From Lachnospiraceae bacterium (GTDB taxonomy: Bacteria > Bacillota > Clostridia > Lachnospirales > Lachnospiraceae), in assembly GCA_022793375.1 (NCBI GenBank), contig JAAWCS010000022.1:1-64000 (forward strand): DNA of 64,000 bases, in the 5' to 3' direction. Shown piece after piece: positions 46,309-55,384 of the stretch. The notes under the pieces are model-generated. The model was not told where the DNA came from. It did no database searches and saw only the letters and a list, made by a program, of their open reading frames with translations. How positions within the stretch are numbered: the first letter of the stretch is position 1; each line of letters opens with the position of its first letter. Made by a program: the position numbers and the translations under genes.

Positions 46309-47681
46309 AGCGAAACTCCTTTCTTTTTGGTTTGGCGGCGTTGCCAGGCGCGTAGCATTTGATGTATTGGCTTCAGGCCGGAGTAGTTGACAAGGATATA
46401 GAGGTTTTTAGTTCCCTGGGTAGTCAGCCGTCTGAGGGAAGAGCGGATTTGGGTGGTTGTTTCGCAGGGGATATTTTCGTATTTCAGACGCAGAGCCATA
46501 TCCAGGCGGCGGCTGCCGGCTGAGACGAGTGAGAGTAAATGGGAGTCGGCCAGGAGCTGGAAATCTACGTCCCAGAGCCAGGATATGTCCCGACCGTCCG
46601 GCGGGGCGTCGTTAATCACGAGGATCAGGTCCTTGGGCTGGGGGTCTGCTTGGAGCAAGGCTAATTTTTGCTGAAAACCGATGGGGTTTTTGGCCAGGTG
46701 GAGCTGTATGCGGGCTTGATTGATGTGGAAGGTTTCCTCTCGCCGGTTGGTAAAGTCAAAGCGCCCGGCCAGAGCGGTAAAGCGGGCAGACGGGGCCTTT
46801 AGGGCTTGCAGGGCGGCGTAGGCGGCTAAGATATTATAGAGATTGTAGGGGGCCAGGAGGGCGGCGCGGGCGGGAACGGTATGCTGGTGTCGGCCCAGGC
46901 GGAAGCGGTATTGGCCATTGTGTGCCTGCACCTGGGAAAGAATGTAATCGGGCGTTGGCCGTTGCCATGCGCATGTGGGGCAGCGGTAAACGCCCAGCTG
47001 GCCGTACTGGAAAAAATCATAGTGCAGCCGTTCTCCGCAGAAGGGGCAGAATACGCCTTCGCGGCTGAGCGGCTGATGGGCGCGCTGAAAGGCCGGTTCG
47101 GGTATTCCGTAGGTGACCGACGGGTTGGGGCATTCGGCCAGGACGGCCGCAGCCAGGGCGTCGTCACAGTTTGCGACCAGCACGGCATGGGGGACTTGTG
47201 AGGCGGCTTTTTGGAGTTCTTCGCAGGTTTGCTCGACCTCGCCGAAACGGTCAAGCTGATCGCGGAATATATTCGTAAGCACGATACAGTCCGGGGACAG
47301 CAGGGGAAAAATCCGACGGGCCGCCAGCTCGTCCACCTCTATGCAGGCATAGTCGGGCAGGGAGCGCCCGGGCCGGGCGTTCAGGACGAAGGCGGAAACA
47401 ATGCCGTTTAGGAGATTGGCGCCGGTTTCGTTGCTGAGAACCGTTTTGCCTTCGGCGCGCAGTGCCTGGCAGAGAAAGCGAGTGGTCGTGGTTTTTCCGT
47501 TGGTGCCGGTAACGACGATGCGTTTTTCTTTTATCATAGGTGCGAGGGTCGAAAGAATATCCGGGTCGATCCGCCGGGCCAGGGCGCCGGGCAGAGAAGC
47601 GCCGTTGCCCAGATGAAAAAAGCAGATGGCCGTATGGACAAGCCGTGCGCAGATTATGGCAAGAACGGTTCGTAGCTTCAT
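46305..47681 (-). CDS. murT: Lipid II isoglutaminyl synthase, Mur-ligase-like subunit
   Basis: The 458-aa protein has the Mur ligase ATP site VVTGTNGKTTTTRFL, DEL near residue 120, a four-cysteine zinc ribbon (CPFCGERL...YRCPTC near 205-228) and the C-terminal DUF1727 domain (LILVINDAPPDGRDISWLWDVDF). It forms the amidase with GatD. I prefer ATG 47681, the usual family start. The AAAGGAGG upstream is rather far (13 bases), and an in-frame upstream start at 47723 cannot be wholly excluded. Confidence 0.92.
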   Translation of the reverse strand: MKLRTVLAIICARLVHTAICFFHLGNGASLPGALARRIDPDILSTLAPMIKEKRIVVTGTNGKTTTTRFLCQALRAEGKTVLSNETGANLLNGIVSAFVLNARPGRSLPDYACIEVDELAARRIFPLLSPDCIVLTNIFRDQLDRFGEVEQTCEELQKAASQVPHAVLVANCDDALAAAVLAECPNPSVTYGIPEPAFQRAHQPLSREGVFCPFCGERLHYDFFQYGQLGVYRCPTCAWQRPTPDYILSQVQAHNGQYRFRLGRHQHTVPARAALLAPYNLYNILAAYAALQALKAPSARFTALAGRFDFTNRREETFHINQARIQLHLAKNPIGFQQKLALLQADPQPKDLILVINDAPPDGRDISWLWDVDFQLLADSHLLSLVSAGSRRLDMALRLKYENIPCETTTQIRSSLRRLTTQGTKNLYILVNYSGLKPIHQMLRAWQRRQTKKKGVSL

Positions 47682-47921
47682 AGAAATAATTGGGCCTCCT
47701 TTCTCTCCGTTACCCGTGTTCACAGGGGGCTGTGAGCAATTACAAAACAGGGGATTGATTTACATAAGTGGATTTTAGGGCAAAAAAATAAGAAGGGCAA
47801 GTATTTTGCCCCAAAGGAAGAATCCATGCCCCAAGGGGTGTGCTTCTGCTTCGTTCGGGCAGAAATCGTTTCACTCAGGCAAGCTTAGCGGGGGATTGTC
47901 CGATTATGCGTAGTCAAGACA

Positions 47922-49361
47922 CTATCGGTCTTTTAAAAGCACCAGGCACTGTACAAAGCCTTCTTCGGTAAAATAGGAGTTTAGAAACAGGTTGGGATAA
48001 CGACGAAGGATTTTACCGGCGATCAGCAGGCCCTGGCCGCGCCCGAGTCCTTTGTCGGTTGTTCCGGGAACGATACCGCGGGAACGGATGTCGGGGCGGA
48101 CGTCGTTGGCAATGCGAATCCGCAGCTCTTTTTCTGTTTCGTCAATGTCCAGAGAAATTCCGCCCCTGATTTGCAGGGCTTCCTCCGCGGCGTTGTCAAT
48201 GAAAATGCCTAAGAGACGGATCATATCTCCGTATCCGATTTGCAGGCACATGGGGGAAGCAAGGGAAAATCGGACCGGGACGCCTTGGTTGGTTTTTTCG
48301 AGAATCTTATAATAAAGAAAGGATTTAAGACAGTCGTCCCGCAGAAGCTTTAGCTTGCTTTGCAGTTCATTGCGAATCAGGGCGTCATGCATGAAGGGAA
48401 CAATATTTTTTTGATAGAATTCCTTCATGGCGGCGTTATTACTTTGTTCCACAAAACCGGCCATCGTAAGGAGCAGGTTTTTGGAGTCGTGACGGATTTC
48501 ATGCAGGCTGTCAAGCGTGTTTTCCAGCTCGGAGTTGTAGGCGGAAAGCAGACTTTTATCCTCTTCGGCCAGCTGCATTTTTTCGCGGAGGGACAAAGTT
48601 TTAAGCAACAGAAGAAGGTAGGCAAGATTCATAAAGAAAAAGAAAAAGGGAATGACCGCCACAAAGTAAGGAAGATGGTCGTATACGTCGGTGAGAAACA
48701 GACGGTATTCCAGAACATGCCAGAAGAGGATCGTAAGGATGACTAGGATCAGAACAAAGGGACCGAGCTCGTAAAACCGCCGTGAAAGGAGGGAAAAGTG
48801 CTCCAGCCAGCGCCGAAATACCCGGGCGAGAAGCTTTAGGCAAAGGACATAAAGGAGTAGGAAAACGAGACCGGTTCCGGCTAGCAGCAGCGATTTTTGC
48901 ACGGGATCCAGATGGAACCGGCGGCCAAGGGTATAGTAAATCGGCGTCAGCCAATGGGAAAAGACGTTATATCCAAGCAGAAAAAAGCCGGCGGTCAGCC
49001 CGGCGGCAGACAGCTTTGCAAAGTAAGGGCGCAGGCGGCCGGACTGCAGGAAAAGCAGAAGGCCCATATCGAATAAAAGGAACAAGGTAAGCGTTGCCAT
49101 ATGGGCGACATACGAATACAGGGACAGCGCCTCGATCGCTAAAAGCGGCCCCAGCAAAAGGTAGGAGAACCGGCTCAAGGGAACCTGGTGTAAAAGGGCG
49201 GGGAGCAGGGTCAAAAGCAGGACCGCGGTGAGCTCGATGCCCATACTGGTATGGAACGGACGGCGCTGCCAAAAGATATAGGAAGCCGTCACGTATACAA
49301 GAAGCAGCACGGCAACGGACAGAGCCTGTTTTTTTGTTATATTTACCTTTGATGGATCCAT
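47922..49361 (-). CDS. AgrC-like sensor histidine kinase (GHKL)
   Basis: The 479-aa protein has six or more membrane helices in residues 1-255 and a coiled linker. The phospho-accepting His lies in SLHEIRHDSKNLL (His291). It has the GHKL ATP-binding N box GIFIDNAAEEALQ and G box GLGRGQGLLIAGKI. This is the layout of AgrC/quorum-sensing-type kinases. I chose ATG 49361 after ACGGAGGTAAAG; it overlaps the response regulator gene by 19 bases. No agrB/agrD-type peptide genes are adjacent, so the signal is unknown. Confidence 0.87.
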   Translation of the reverse strand: MDPSKVNITKKQALSVAVLLLVYVTASYIFWQRRPFHTSMGIELTAVLLLTLLPALLHQVPLSRFSYLLLGPLLAIEALSLYSYVAHMATLTLFLLFDMGLLLFLQSGRLRPYFAKLSAAGLTAGFFLLGYNVFSHWLTPIYYTLGRRFHLDPVQKSLLLAGTGLVFLLLYVLCLKLLARVFRRWLEHFSLLSRRFYELGPFVLILVILTILFWHVLEYRLFLTDVYDHLPYFVAVIPFFFFFMNLAYLLLLLKTLSLREKMQLAEEDKSLLSAYNSELENTLDSLHEIRHDSKNLLLTMAGFVEQSNNAAMKEFYQKNIVPFMHDALIRNELQSKLKLLRDDCLKSFLYYKILEKTNQGVPVRFSLASPMCLQIGYGDMIRLLGIFIDNAAEEALQIRGGISLDIDETEKELRIRIANDVRPDIRSRGIVPGTTDKGLGRGQGLLIAGKILRRYPNLFLNSYFTEEGFVQCLVLLKDR

Positions 49362-50089
49362 CGCTTTACCTCCGTGCGCATCCGCAGAGAACAAGGGATT
49401 TCCTGCTGTCCGGACAAAATCAGGGCATGATCCTTTAGAGCAAGAATGTGGTGTTTGGCGACTAAAAAAGAGCGGTGGACCCGCAGGAAACCGTCGCCCA
49501 GCCGTGCGCGCTCGGCATCTAAGGAACCCAGGATCGTAATCTGTGAGCCGTTTATAGTGTGATAGGTAATACCGTGGGAAATACTCTTTTCTGCTTCCAG
49601 GTAGAGAATATCGCATAAGCGCAGTTCGATGATCTCGCCGGCGCCGACGGTAAGCGAAATAATGGCTTCCGGCTGTGTCTGGTTCTCACTGGCACGAACC
49701 GCCATGCGCAGATAGCGCCGCAGGCCGGCCGTAAGCGGTCCGACATCCGTCCCTTTTTCCAGGAAACCAAAGGGCGAAAGTCCGTTTTTCAGGACATCCA
49801 TCGCCATTTCCTGGTGATTCGTCGTGAACACAATGCGACAGCCCGGTTCCCGCGCCTGCAAAAGCGTGCCAAGATCCATACCGTTTGGCAGCCCTCGGCC
49901 AAAATCCAGATCGAGAAAGACCAGATCCACGCCGGGATTATTTTTTATAAAGGTAAGAGCTTCGCCGGCAGAACTGGCCTGGCAGACGACGGCGGCATTC
50001 AGATGATCGGCGGCAATGATGCGTGAAAGCCGGCTGCTTTCAAGAGACAGAAAGAAGGGGTCGTCGTCGCAGAGGAGAATTCTGAGCAT
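49343..50089 (-). CDS. LytTR-family response regulator (AgrA-like)
   Basis: The 248-aa protein has a receiver domain with acidic pocket CDDDP, phospho-Asp in LVFLDLDFGRG and switch FTTNHQE. A C-terminal LytTR DNA-binding domain follows (ILYLEAEKSISHGITYHTINGSQI...FLRVHRSFLVAKHHI). It is partner to the downstream kinase. The start follows AAAGGAA, and a minus-strand promoter lies upstream. Targets are unknown; LytTR regulators bind tandem direct repeats. Confidence 0.9.
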   Translation of the reverse strand: MLRILLCDDDPFFLSLESSRLSRIIAADHLNAAVVCQASSAGEALTFIKNNPGVDLVFLDLDFGRGLPNGMDLGTLLQAREPGCRIVFTTNHQEMAMDVLKNGLSPFGFLEKGTDVGPLTAGLRRYLRMAVRASENQTQPEAIISLTVGAGEIIELRLCDILYLEAEKSISHGITYHTINGSQITILGSLDAERARLGDGFLRVHRSFLVAKHHILALKDHALILSGQQEIPCSLRMRTEVKRWIHQR

Positions 50090-50183
50090 GCAAGTTCCTT
50101 TCGTTATACAGTGTTTGAGGAAGTTTTATGCACCTTGACGGTGTTTTATCTGTCCGGTTCGCGTTGCCTTGGAATTTATGTAT

Positions 50184-50213
50184 ACTATAACATGGCCGGC
50201 GGCAGGAAGGCAA
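50184..50213 (-). promoter_or_regulatory. Promoter of the two-component operon
   Basis: On the minus strand TTGCCT (50213-50208) and TATAGT (50189-50184), 18 bases apart, about 95 bases before the regulator start. Confidence 0.45.
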
Positions 50214-50279
50214 GAAAAAGTTGAAAAAGAATAGCTATGGGAAAAGAAGAAATTGCAGCCGGAGGTTTTATCGCTCCCC

Positions 50280-50308
50280 TTGACCGAGGCCCGGAAAACG
50301 GCTATAAT
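50280..50308 (+). promoter_or_regulatory. Promoter of the Mrp-type ATPase gene
   Basis: TTGACC (50280-50285) and perfect TATAAT (50303-50308), 17 bases apart. The 308-base gap from 50090 to 50397 carries this and the divergent promoter. Confidence 0.65.
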
Positions 50309-50397
50309 ACTGCTAGATTTGGAAAATGCAGCCCGGGACGGCCGCCGTGCCGAAGCGTGGTATGCTCTGAAAATTTTGCAGGAAGGGAGTTAGTTCA

Positions 50398-51240
50398 ATG
50401 AGCGAATGCAGCCATGATTGCGGCAGCTGCAATGCCAGCTGTGCAGAACGGGAAGGAGCGCCGGATTTTAGCGCGGCGCCCCATAAGTGGAGTAAGATAA
50501 AGAGGGTAGTCGGCATTGTCAGCGGCAAGGGGGGCGTGGGCAAATCCCTGGTCACGTCGCTGATGGCCTGCGCGATGAAGGAGCTGGGCAACAACGTAGG
50601 GATTCTGGACGCCGATATCACGGGACCGTCGATCCCCAAAGCCTTTGGCATCCATGAAAAAGCGCTGGGCAACGACGACGGTATCTTTCCGGCGCAGAGC
50701 GCGACCGGGATCGATGTCATGTCGGTCAACCTGTTGCTGCAAAACGAGACCGATCCGGTCGTATGGCGCGGCGCGCTGATCGCCAATGCCGTGAAGCAGT
50801 TCTGGACCGATGTAATCTGGGAGGATGAGGATTACTTGTTTGTGGATATGCCGCCGGGGACCGGCGATGTGCCGCTTACGGTCTTTCAGTCTCTGCCGGT
50901 GGACGGGATTATCATTGTGACCTCGCCGCAGGAGCTGGTGTCGATGATTGTCGGCAAGGCGGTGAAAATGGCGGAGATGATGCATATTCCGATCCTGGGC
51001 CTGGTGGAGAACATGTCGTACTTCCGCTGCCCGGATAACGGAAAAGACTATCAGATTTTCGGCGAGAGCCATATCGAAGAGGTAGCAAAGGAGCATGGCC
51101 TCACGGTGCTGGGACGTCTGCCGATCGATCCGAAGATCGCCGAAGCCTGCGATGCCGGCCGCATCGAGTATCTGGAGGAGAATCCGCTTAAAGAAGTGGC
51201 GGATACCATTGAGACGTATTTTGTGGAGAAGAAGGCATGA
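50398..51240 (+). CDS. Mrp/NBP35-family P-loop ATPase (Fe-S carrier type)
   Basis: The 280-aa protein starts with a cysteine cluster (CSHDCGSCNASC) and has the deviant Walker A GIVSGKGGVGKS (near residue 44). DADITGPSIPKAFG, DMPPGTGDVPLT and a C-terminal NMSYFRCPDNGK follow, the last with one Cys where the family usually has CxxC. Mrp/ApbC proteins bind and transfer Fe-S clusters in the cytoplasm. Its TGA overlaps the next ATG (ATGA). Confidence 0.9.
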   Translation: MSECSHDCGSCNASCAEREGAPDFSAAPHKWSKIKRVVGIVSGKGGVGKSLVTSLMACAMKELGNNVGILDADITGPSIPKAFGIHEKALGNDDGIFPAQSATGIDVMSVNLLLQNETDPVVWRGALIANAVKQFWTDVIWEDEDYLFVDMPPGTGDVPLTVFQSLPVDGIIIVTSPQELVSMIVGKAVKMAEMMHIPILGLVENMSYFRCPDNGKDYQIFGESHIEEVAKEHGLTVLGRLPIDPKIAEACDAGRIEYLEENPLKEVADTIETYFVEKKA

Positions 51241-52055
51241 AGCTGTTTATCAGTGCGGATATTGAAGGGACCGCGGGTGTTGTAAACTGGAAGGAGACGG
51301 AGCCGGGCGACCAGTATGCTTACTTTGCCGGCCAGATGACAAAGGAGGTCGCGGCGGCCTGCGAGGGTGCGCTGGCGGGCGGCGTGGCGGAGATACTGGT
51401 GCGGGATGCCCATGATTCGGCCCGCAATTTAAACCCGGCGGCCATGCCGCGGCCGGTGCGCCTGCTGCGTGGCTGGACCGGCGGGCCGGCCAGCATGATG
51501 GACGGGCTGGACACGACCTTTCAGGCGGCGGCGATGACCGGTTATCACACCTGCGCCGGCAGCACGGGCAACCCGCTGGCCCACACAATGAACTTGGGGG
51601 TTGAGAAGGCCGTTTTAAACGGGATGCCCTGCAGCGAATTTACGATCAATGCCATGTACGCGGCCTATCTGGGGGTGCCGGTCGTGTTTATCAGCGGGGA
51701 TCGGATGGTCTGCGAGATGGCGCGCGAATTCTGCCCGGGGATCACGACAGTGGCTACCAGCGAGGGCCTGGGCGGCGGTTCGGTCGGACTGCATCCGCAG
51801 GAAGCAACGGAGCAGATCCGGGGACAGATGGAGCAGGCGATCCGGCGGTTTAGGCAACAGCAGGAAGCCGGGGAACCCCTGGACGGGCGGATCGCCCTGC
51901 CGGAGCATTTTTCGATGGAGATCTGCTATCGGGAGCATAAGAAGGCCTATACGGCTTCCTTTTATCCGGGCGCGGTGCGCACCGGGGCCAAGTCCGTGGC
52001 ATTTGAGGCGGGCGATTACATGGATGTTTTGCGGTTTGTGATGTTTTGTATGTAA
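51237..52055 (+). CDS. M55-family metallopeptidase (D-aminopeptidase, DppA-like)
   Basis: The 272-aa protein begins MKLFISADIEGTAGVVNW, the M55 zinc-binding Asp-x-Glu start. It has VRDAHDSARNLNP, YHTCAGSTGNPLAHT and a conserved FISGDRMVCEMA. DppA hydrolyses D-Ala-D-Ala-type and other D-amino-acid dipeptides, helping to recycle wall peptides. It is translationally coupled to the Mrp-type gene. Confidence 0.88.
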   Translation: MKLFISADIEGTAGVVNWKETEPGDQYAYFAGQMTKEVAAACEGALAGGVAEILVRDAHDSARNLNPAAMPRPVRLLRGWTGGPASMMDGLDTTFQAAAMTGYHTCAGSTGNPLAHTMNLGVEKAVLNGMPCSEFTINAMYAAYLGVPVVFISGDRMVCEMAREFCPGITTVATSEGLGGGSVGLHPQEATEQIRGQMEQAIRRFRQQQEAGEPLDGRIALPEHFSMEICYREHKKAYTASFYPGAVRTGAKSVAFEAGDYMDVLRFVMFCM

Positions 52056-52067
52056 AAGCAAAAGAAG

Positions 52068-52180
52068 GGCAGCATGCTGTCCGGACTAGATATAATCCGG
52101 CCAGGGCAATGCTGCCGGAATGAAATAACAATGGCTGCACAGATGAAAAAATAATCGGCGCAGCCATTGCTATTATTTTA
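52068..52180 (+). terminator. Two consecutive hairpins after the M55 gene
   Basis: The first is a nested hairpin: GGCAGCAT/ATGCTGCC (52068-52075 with 52109-52116) enclosing CCGGA/TCCGG (52081-52085 with 52096-52100). The second is a 10-bp stem CAATGGCTGC/GCAGCCATTG (52129-52138 with 52160-52169) followed by the T-rich CTATTATTTT. It may act as terminator for both flanking convergent genes. Confidence 0.6.
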
Positions 52181-52215
52181 TGCGGGTAATGAGCTAAACA
52201 AGGGCGTGCAGGCTC

Positions 52216-52404
52216 TCAGCTTTTTACTTTGTCAAGTTCTGTGAGGTTGACGCCCAGGCTTGACAAAGTAACCTTTAATTCAAGATACCTGTCGTGCATG
52301 GAATCGTAGGTAACGGGATCCTTGTCTTTTATGGCAAGCATCCAATTTTGCAGCCGGGAAAATTCAGAAACATAGTCTTTGATAATTTCAGCTCCATTAG
52401 GCAT
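52216..52404 (-). CDS. Small uncharacterised protein, 62 aa
   Basis: ATG 52404 has a modest ribosome-binding site (GCAGGTG). The frame extends upstream to 52521, but that part is unlikely to be translated. The product (MPNGAEIIKDYVSEFSRLQNW..., ending LGVNLTELDKVKS) is predicted helical and soluble. No domain is recognised. Confidence 0.5.
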   Translation of the reverse strand: MPNGAEIIKDYVSEFSRLQNWMLAIKDKDPVTYDSMHDRYLELKVTLSSLGVNLTELDKVKS

Positions 52405-52523
52405 CGTTTCACCTGCTTTCTTTCTATAAGGTTTGCATGCTGCTTTAATTATAGCAAAGAATGAGATTTTGTGTAAAGCGGTTTTTGCTTTCTTTGGAAG
52501 TTTTCTTTTGAAACAAAACAATG

Positions 52524-52553
52524 TTTACAACTGCCTGATAAATGTAGTAAAAT
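52524..52553 (+). promoter_or_regulatory. Possible promoter of the second AAA/PD-(D/E)XK gene
   Basis: TTTACA (52524-52529) and TAAAAT (52548-52553), 18 bases apart, about 95 bases before the start codon. Confidence 0.4.
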
Positions 52554-52647
52554 AAAAACAAGGATCGTTTGTGTAACCATTGACGGCAACGGTAAATCCA
52601 TTGCCTATGTGCGCGCAGGCGGACATGGGCAGAGGAGGAAGGATATA

Positions 52648-54243
52648 ATGGGGATTTATGTAAATCGCGGGAAGGGAAGTTTTGCCAGAGCAAGAAAATC
52701 GCAGATATATGTTGACAAAACAGGGCTTCTTGCATTTACGAATGAAGTACTGGATACAGAGCAATGCTACATCTGCAACAGCCGGCCGCGGCGCTTCGGC
52801 AAGACCATGGCTGCGGGGATGATGGCTGCTTATTACGGAAAGGGCTGCGACTCAAGAGAGCTGTTTGCGGATCTGGAGATAGCAGACAGCCCTTCCTTTG
52901 AGGAACACCTGAACCGGTACGATGTGATTCATCTGGATATCGCTTATCTGTTGGTGCAGAAAAAGGATAGTGCCCGGACCGTATCGTTCCTGCAGAAATG
53001 TGTAATCGACGAGTTGAGAACCATCTATCCGGGTGTCGTGGAGGAGGAGATCCGGGAACTACCGCTCGCTCTGTCGGCCGTGCAGGCGGCGACCGGGGCA
53101 GGTTTTGTGATTATCATCGACGAATGGGATGCGATATTTCGGGAAGAGCGGTTTGACGAACAGGGCCAGCAGGATTATATCCGGTTGCTTCGCGGGCTTT
53201 TTAAGGGGGAGCGGTCAAAGGATTTTATAAAGCTTGCCTATCTTACGGGCATCCTGCCGATTAAAAGATATAAAAGCGAGTCGGCCCTGAACAATTTTAA
53301 AGAATTTACGATGTTAAACCCCAAACGGCTTGCGCCGTATATTGGCTTTACGGAAAAAGAGGTGCGGGCTCTTTGTGAAACGTATCACATGGATTTTGAG
53401 GAGGCGGCCCGCTGGTATGACGGGTATGCGTTTCCGCAAGTGGAGCATGTCTATAATCCCAATGCCGTTGTCAATGCAATGCTGGACGGGGAGTTCGACT
53501 ATTATTGGACCAATACGGTGTCCTATGAATCGCTGAGAGACTACATCAGCATGAACTTTGACGGTCTTAGGGACTGTATCGTGCAGATGCTGGCCGGTGG
53601 GCGATGTCCGGTGAATGTAAGAACCTTTCAAAACGACATGACCAGCTTTCAGAGCCGGGACGACGCCCTGACGGTATTGATCCATCTGGGCTATCTGGCA
53701 TATGATGCCCGTTCCAAAGAAGCCTACGTACCGAATGAAGAGGTGCGCTCCGCGTTTGCCAATGCCATAGAGGGGACAGACTGGACGCCGGTCATTCAGG
53801 CCATCCGGGATTCGGACCAGCTGCTGAGAGCGACCTGGAACCAGGACGGAGATGCGGTCGCAAAAGGAGTGGAGCGGGTACACCAGCAGAATACGTCGAT
53901 TTTGCAGTATAATGACGAAAATGCTTTAAGCTGTGTGATTGCGCTGGCGTATTATAATGCGGTAAATGAATATACGGTGATCCGCGAACTGCCGTCAGGA
54001 AAAGGGTATGCAGACCTGGTGTTCCTGCCGCGCCGTCATTCTTCGAAACCGGCAATGGTGGTAGAACTGAAATACAACGGCTCTGTCGAAGGTGCGCTTG
54101 CACAGATTCAAAATCGGCAATACCCGGAAGCTCTGAAAGAGTACCAAGGCAGCCTCCTGCTAGCAGGCATCAACTATAATAAGGAAGATAAAAAACATTC
54201 ATGCCGGATTCAGGCGTGGGACAAGACAGAGCAAACCGTTTAA
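52648..54243 (+). CDS. AAA-ATPase-like protein with C-terminal PD-(D/E)XK nuclease-like domain
   Basis: The 531-aa paralog of the gene at 34.2 kb has the same blocks: MGIYVNRGKGSF, SRPRRFGKTMAAGMMAAYYGKGCDSRELF, VIIIDEWDAIF, LAYLTGILPIKRY, WYDGYAF, and the nuclease core GYADLVFLP...AMVVELKYN with Q-x-x-x-RQY after it. I chose ATG 52648 after GGAGGAAGG; the frame is open to 52609. The LysR gene starts 16 bases after its stop, but a functional link is not implied. Confidence 0.85.
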   Translation: MGIYVNRGKGSFARARKSQIYVDKTGLLAFTNEVLDTEQCYICNSRPRRFGKTMAAGMMAAYYGKGCDSRELFADLEIADSPSFEEHLNRYDVIHLDIAYLLVQKKDSARTVSFLQKCVIDELRTIYPGVVEEEIRELPLALSAVQAATGAGFVIIIDEWDAIFREERFDEQGQQDYIRLLRGLFKGERSKDFIKLAYLTGILPIKRYKSESALNNFKEFTMLNPKRLAPYIGFTEKEVRALCETYHMDFEEAARWYDGYAFPQVEHVYNPNAVVNAMLDGEFDYYWTNTVSYESLRDYISMNFDGLRDCIVQMLAGGRCPVNVRTFQNDMTSFQSRDDALTVLIHLGYLAYDARSKEAYVPNEEVRSAFANAIEGTDWTPVIQAIRDSDQLLRATWNQDGDAVAKGVERVHQQNTSILQYNDENALSCVIALAYYNAVNEYTVIRELPSGKGYADLVFLPRRHSSKPAMVVELKYNGSVEGALAQIQNRQYPEALKEYQGSLLLAGINYNKEDKKHSCRIQAWDKTEQTV

Positions 54244-54259
54244 AAGCAGGAGGCCGCCA

Positions 54260-55186
54260 ATGGAAATTCGCCAGCTTAGATATTTTCTCAGCGCCGCCGA
54301 ACACCTGAATTTTACCAAGGCGGCAAAGGAATGCTGTATCGTACAGACGGCAATGACACAGCAGATTGCCAATCTGGAAAACGAGATCGGTACAAAACTC
54401 TTTGAGCGCAACCGCCGCATGGTGCGCCTGACACCGGCGGGCGAGGCGTTTTTGCGGGAGGCAAAGACGGTGCTGGCCCGGGCGGAACAGGCTGTGAGAC
54501 AGGCCCGCAGCTGTGCGGCCGGTTATGAGAGCATGCTGCGCATCGGTTATCATGGGGAACTAGTGAAGCGGGATCTGGCGGCGCTTTTAAAGATATATCG
54601 GGCCGGACATCCGCAGATCAAAGTGCTTTTGTACCAGCAGACCCAGGAAGAATTGATCGAAGCATTGGAAAATGAGGAGACGGATTTTGGCTTTTCGCTG
54701 CACAGCGGCTTTTATGATACGCTGCCCTGGCTGTGTACCCGGATATTGGGGGAAGAGAAGCTGAAGCTGGTGGTATCAAAGGAGCATCCGCTGGCCGGGT
54801 ACAAGCAGGTGTATCTGGCACAGGTAAAGGACGAGCCGTTTATTTTTTTCGATGAAAAAAGCATGGAAGAGCGGGAAATTCAGATGGCGGAAAAGGGCGT
54901 GTTTTTAAAGCGCTACGGCGAGATCTGCGATCACACCAGCGGCGAGCTGCTGATACGCAGCGGCTATGGGATTGCCATTTGGGCGGAAAGACTCTGCGAT
55001 GAGAGCCGGCTGTCGGATCTGGCATTTTTGGATATTCTCGATCATCTGAAAACAGTCCCACTGTGCATTTCCTGGAAGAGCGGAGAACAAGGCGAGCCGA
55101 TGCGGAGTTTTTTAGAGCTCGCAGACCGATATTTTGGCATAAACGAAAGGACCGGCGCGACAACACATGTACATCTCGACAAATGA
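54260..55186 (+). CDS. LysR-family transcriptional regulator
   Basis: The 308-aa protein has the LysR winged helix (MEIRQLRYFLSAAEHLNFTKAAKECCIVQTAMTQQIANLE) and a periplasmic-binding-like effector domain (from about 90). The ribosome-binding site is CAGGAGG. It is co-directional with the flavin reductase gene downstream. A LysR-type box (ATC-N9-GAT) stands in the gap, so activation of that gene is likely. The inducer may be the reductase's substrate, as is common for LysR proteins. Confidence 0.9.
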   Translation: MEIRQLRYFLSAAEHLNFTKAAKECCIVQTAMTQQIANLENEIGTKLFERNRRMVRLTPAGEAFLREAKTVLARAEQAVRQARSCAAGYESMLRIGYHGELVKRDLAALLKIYRAGHPQIKVLLYQQTQEELIEALENEETDFGFSLHSGFYDTLPWLCTRILGEEKLKLVVSKEHPLAGYKQVYLAQVKDEPFIFFDEKSMEEREIQMAEKGVFLKRYGEICDHTSGELLIRSGYGIAIWAERLCDESRLSDLAFLDILDHLKTVPLCISWKSGEQGEPMRSFLELADRYFGINERTGATTHVHLDK

Positions 55187-55255
55187 CCTGCCTGAATTTC
55201 TGTCTGCGGCGTTATCCTCCATCAAAGGCGCCGCGGCATTGACTCGATAATGACA

Positions 55256-55321
55256 TATCAATATTTGTGATAAGCTCTTCACATTTTTTTATTTCTCTTC
55301 CCGAATTTCTTCTATTATAAT
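55256..55321 (+). promoter_or_regulatory. LysR-type binding site and promoter of the secreted reductase
   Basis: TATCA-N7-TGATA (55256-55272) contains ATC-N9-GAT, the LysR recognition consensus. A perfect TATAAT lies at 55316-55321 without a good -35, as expected for an activated promoter. The box centre is about 64 bases before the expected start, the usual place for a LysR activation site. Confidence 0.65.
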
Positions 55322-55384
55322 AAAGACACCCGGATATGCTTGGAAAGCATGGACAGGAAAAAGAAAGAAAGGGAGAGAAAGGCA

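Noticed and set aside
47778-47811. GGGCAAAA/TTTTGCCC inverted repeat considered as a kinase-operon terminator
   Set aside because: The stem is short, the loop is 18 bases, and no clear U-run follows on the minus strand. It remains undecided, so it is not listed as a feature.
52609-52647. Upstream extension of the AAA gene start
   Set aside because: GGAGGAAGG lies inside it and points to ATG 52648, which also matches the paralog's start.
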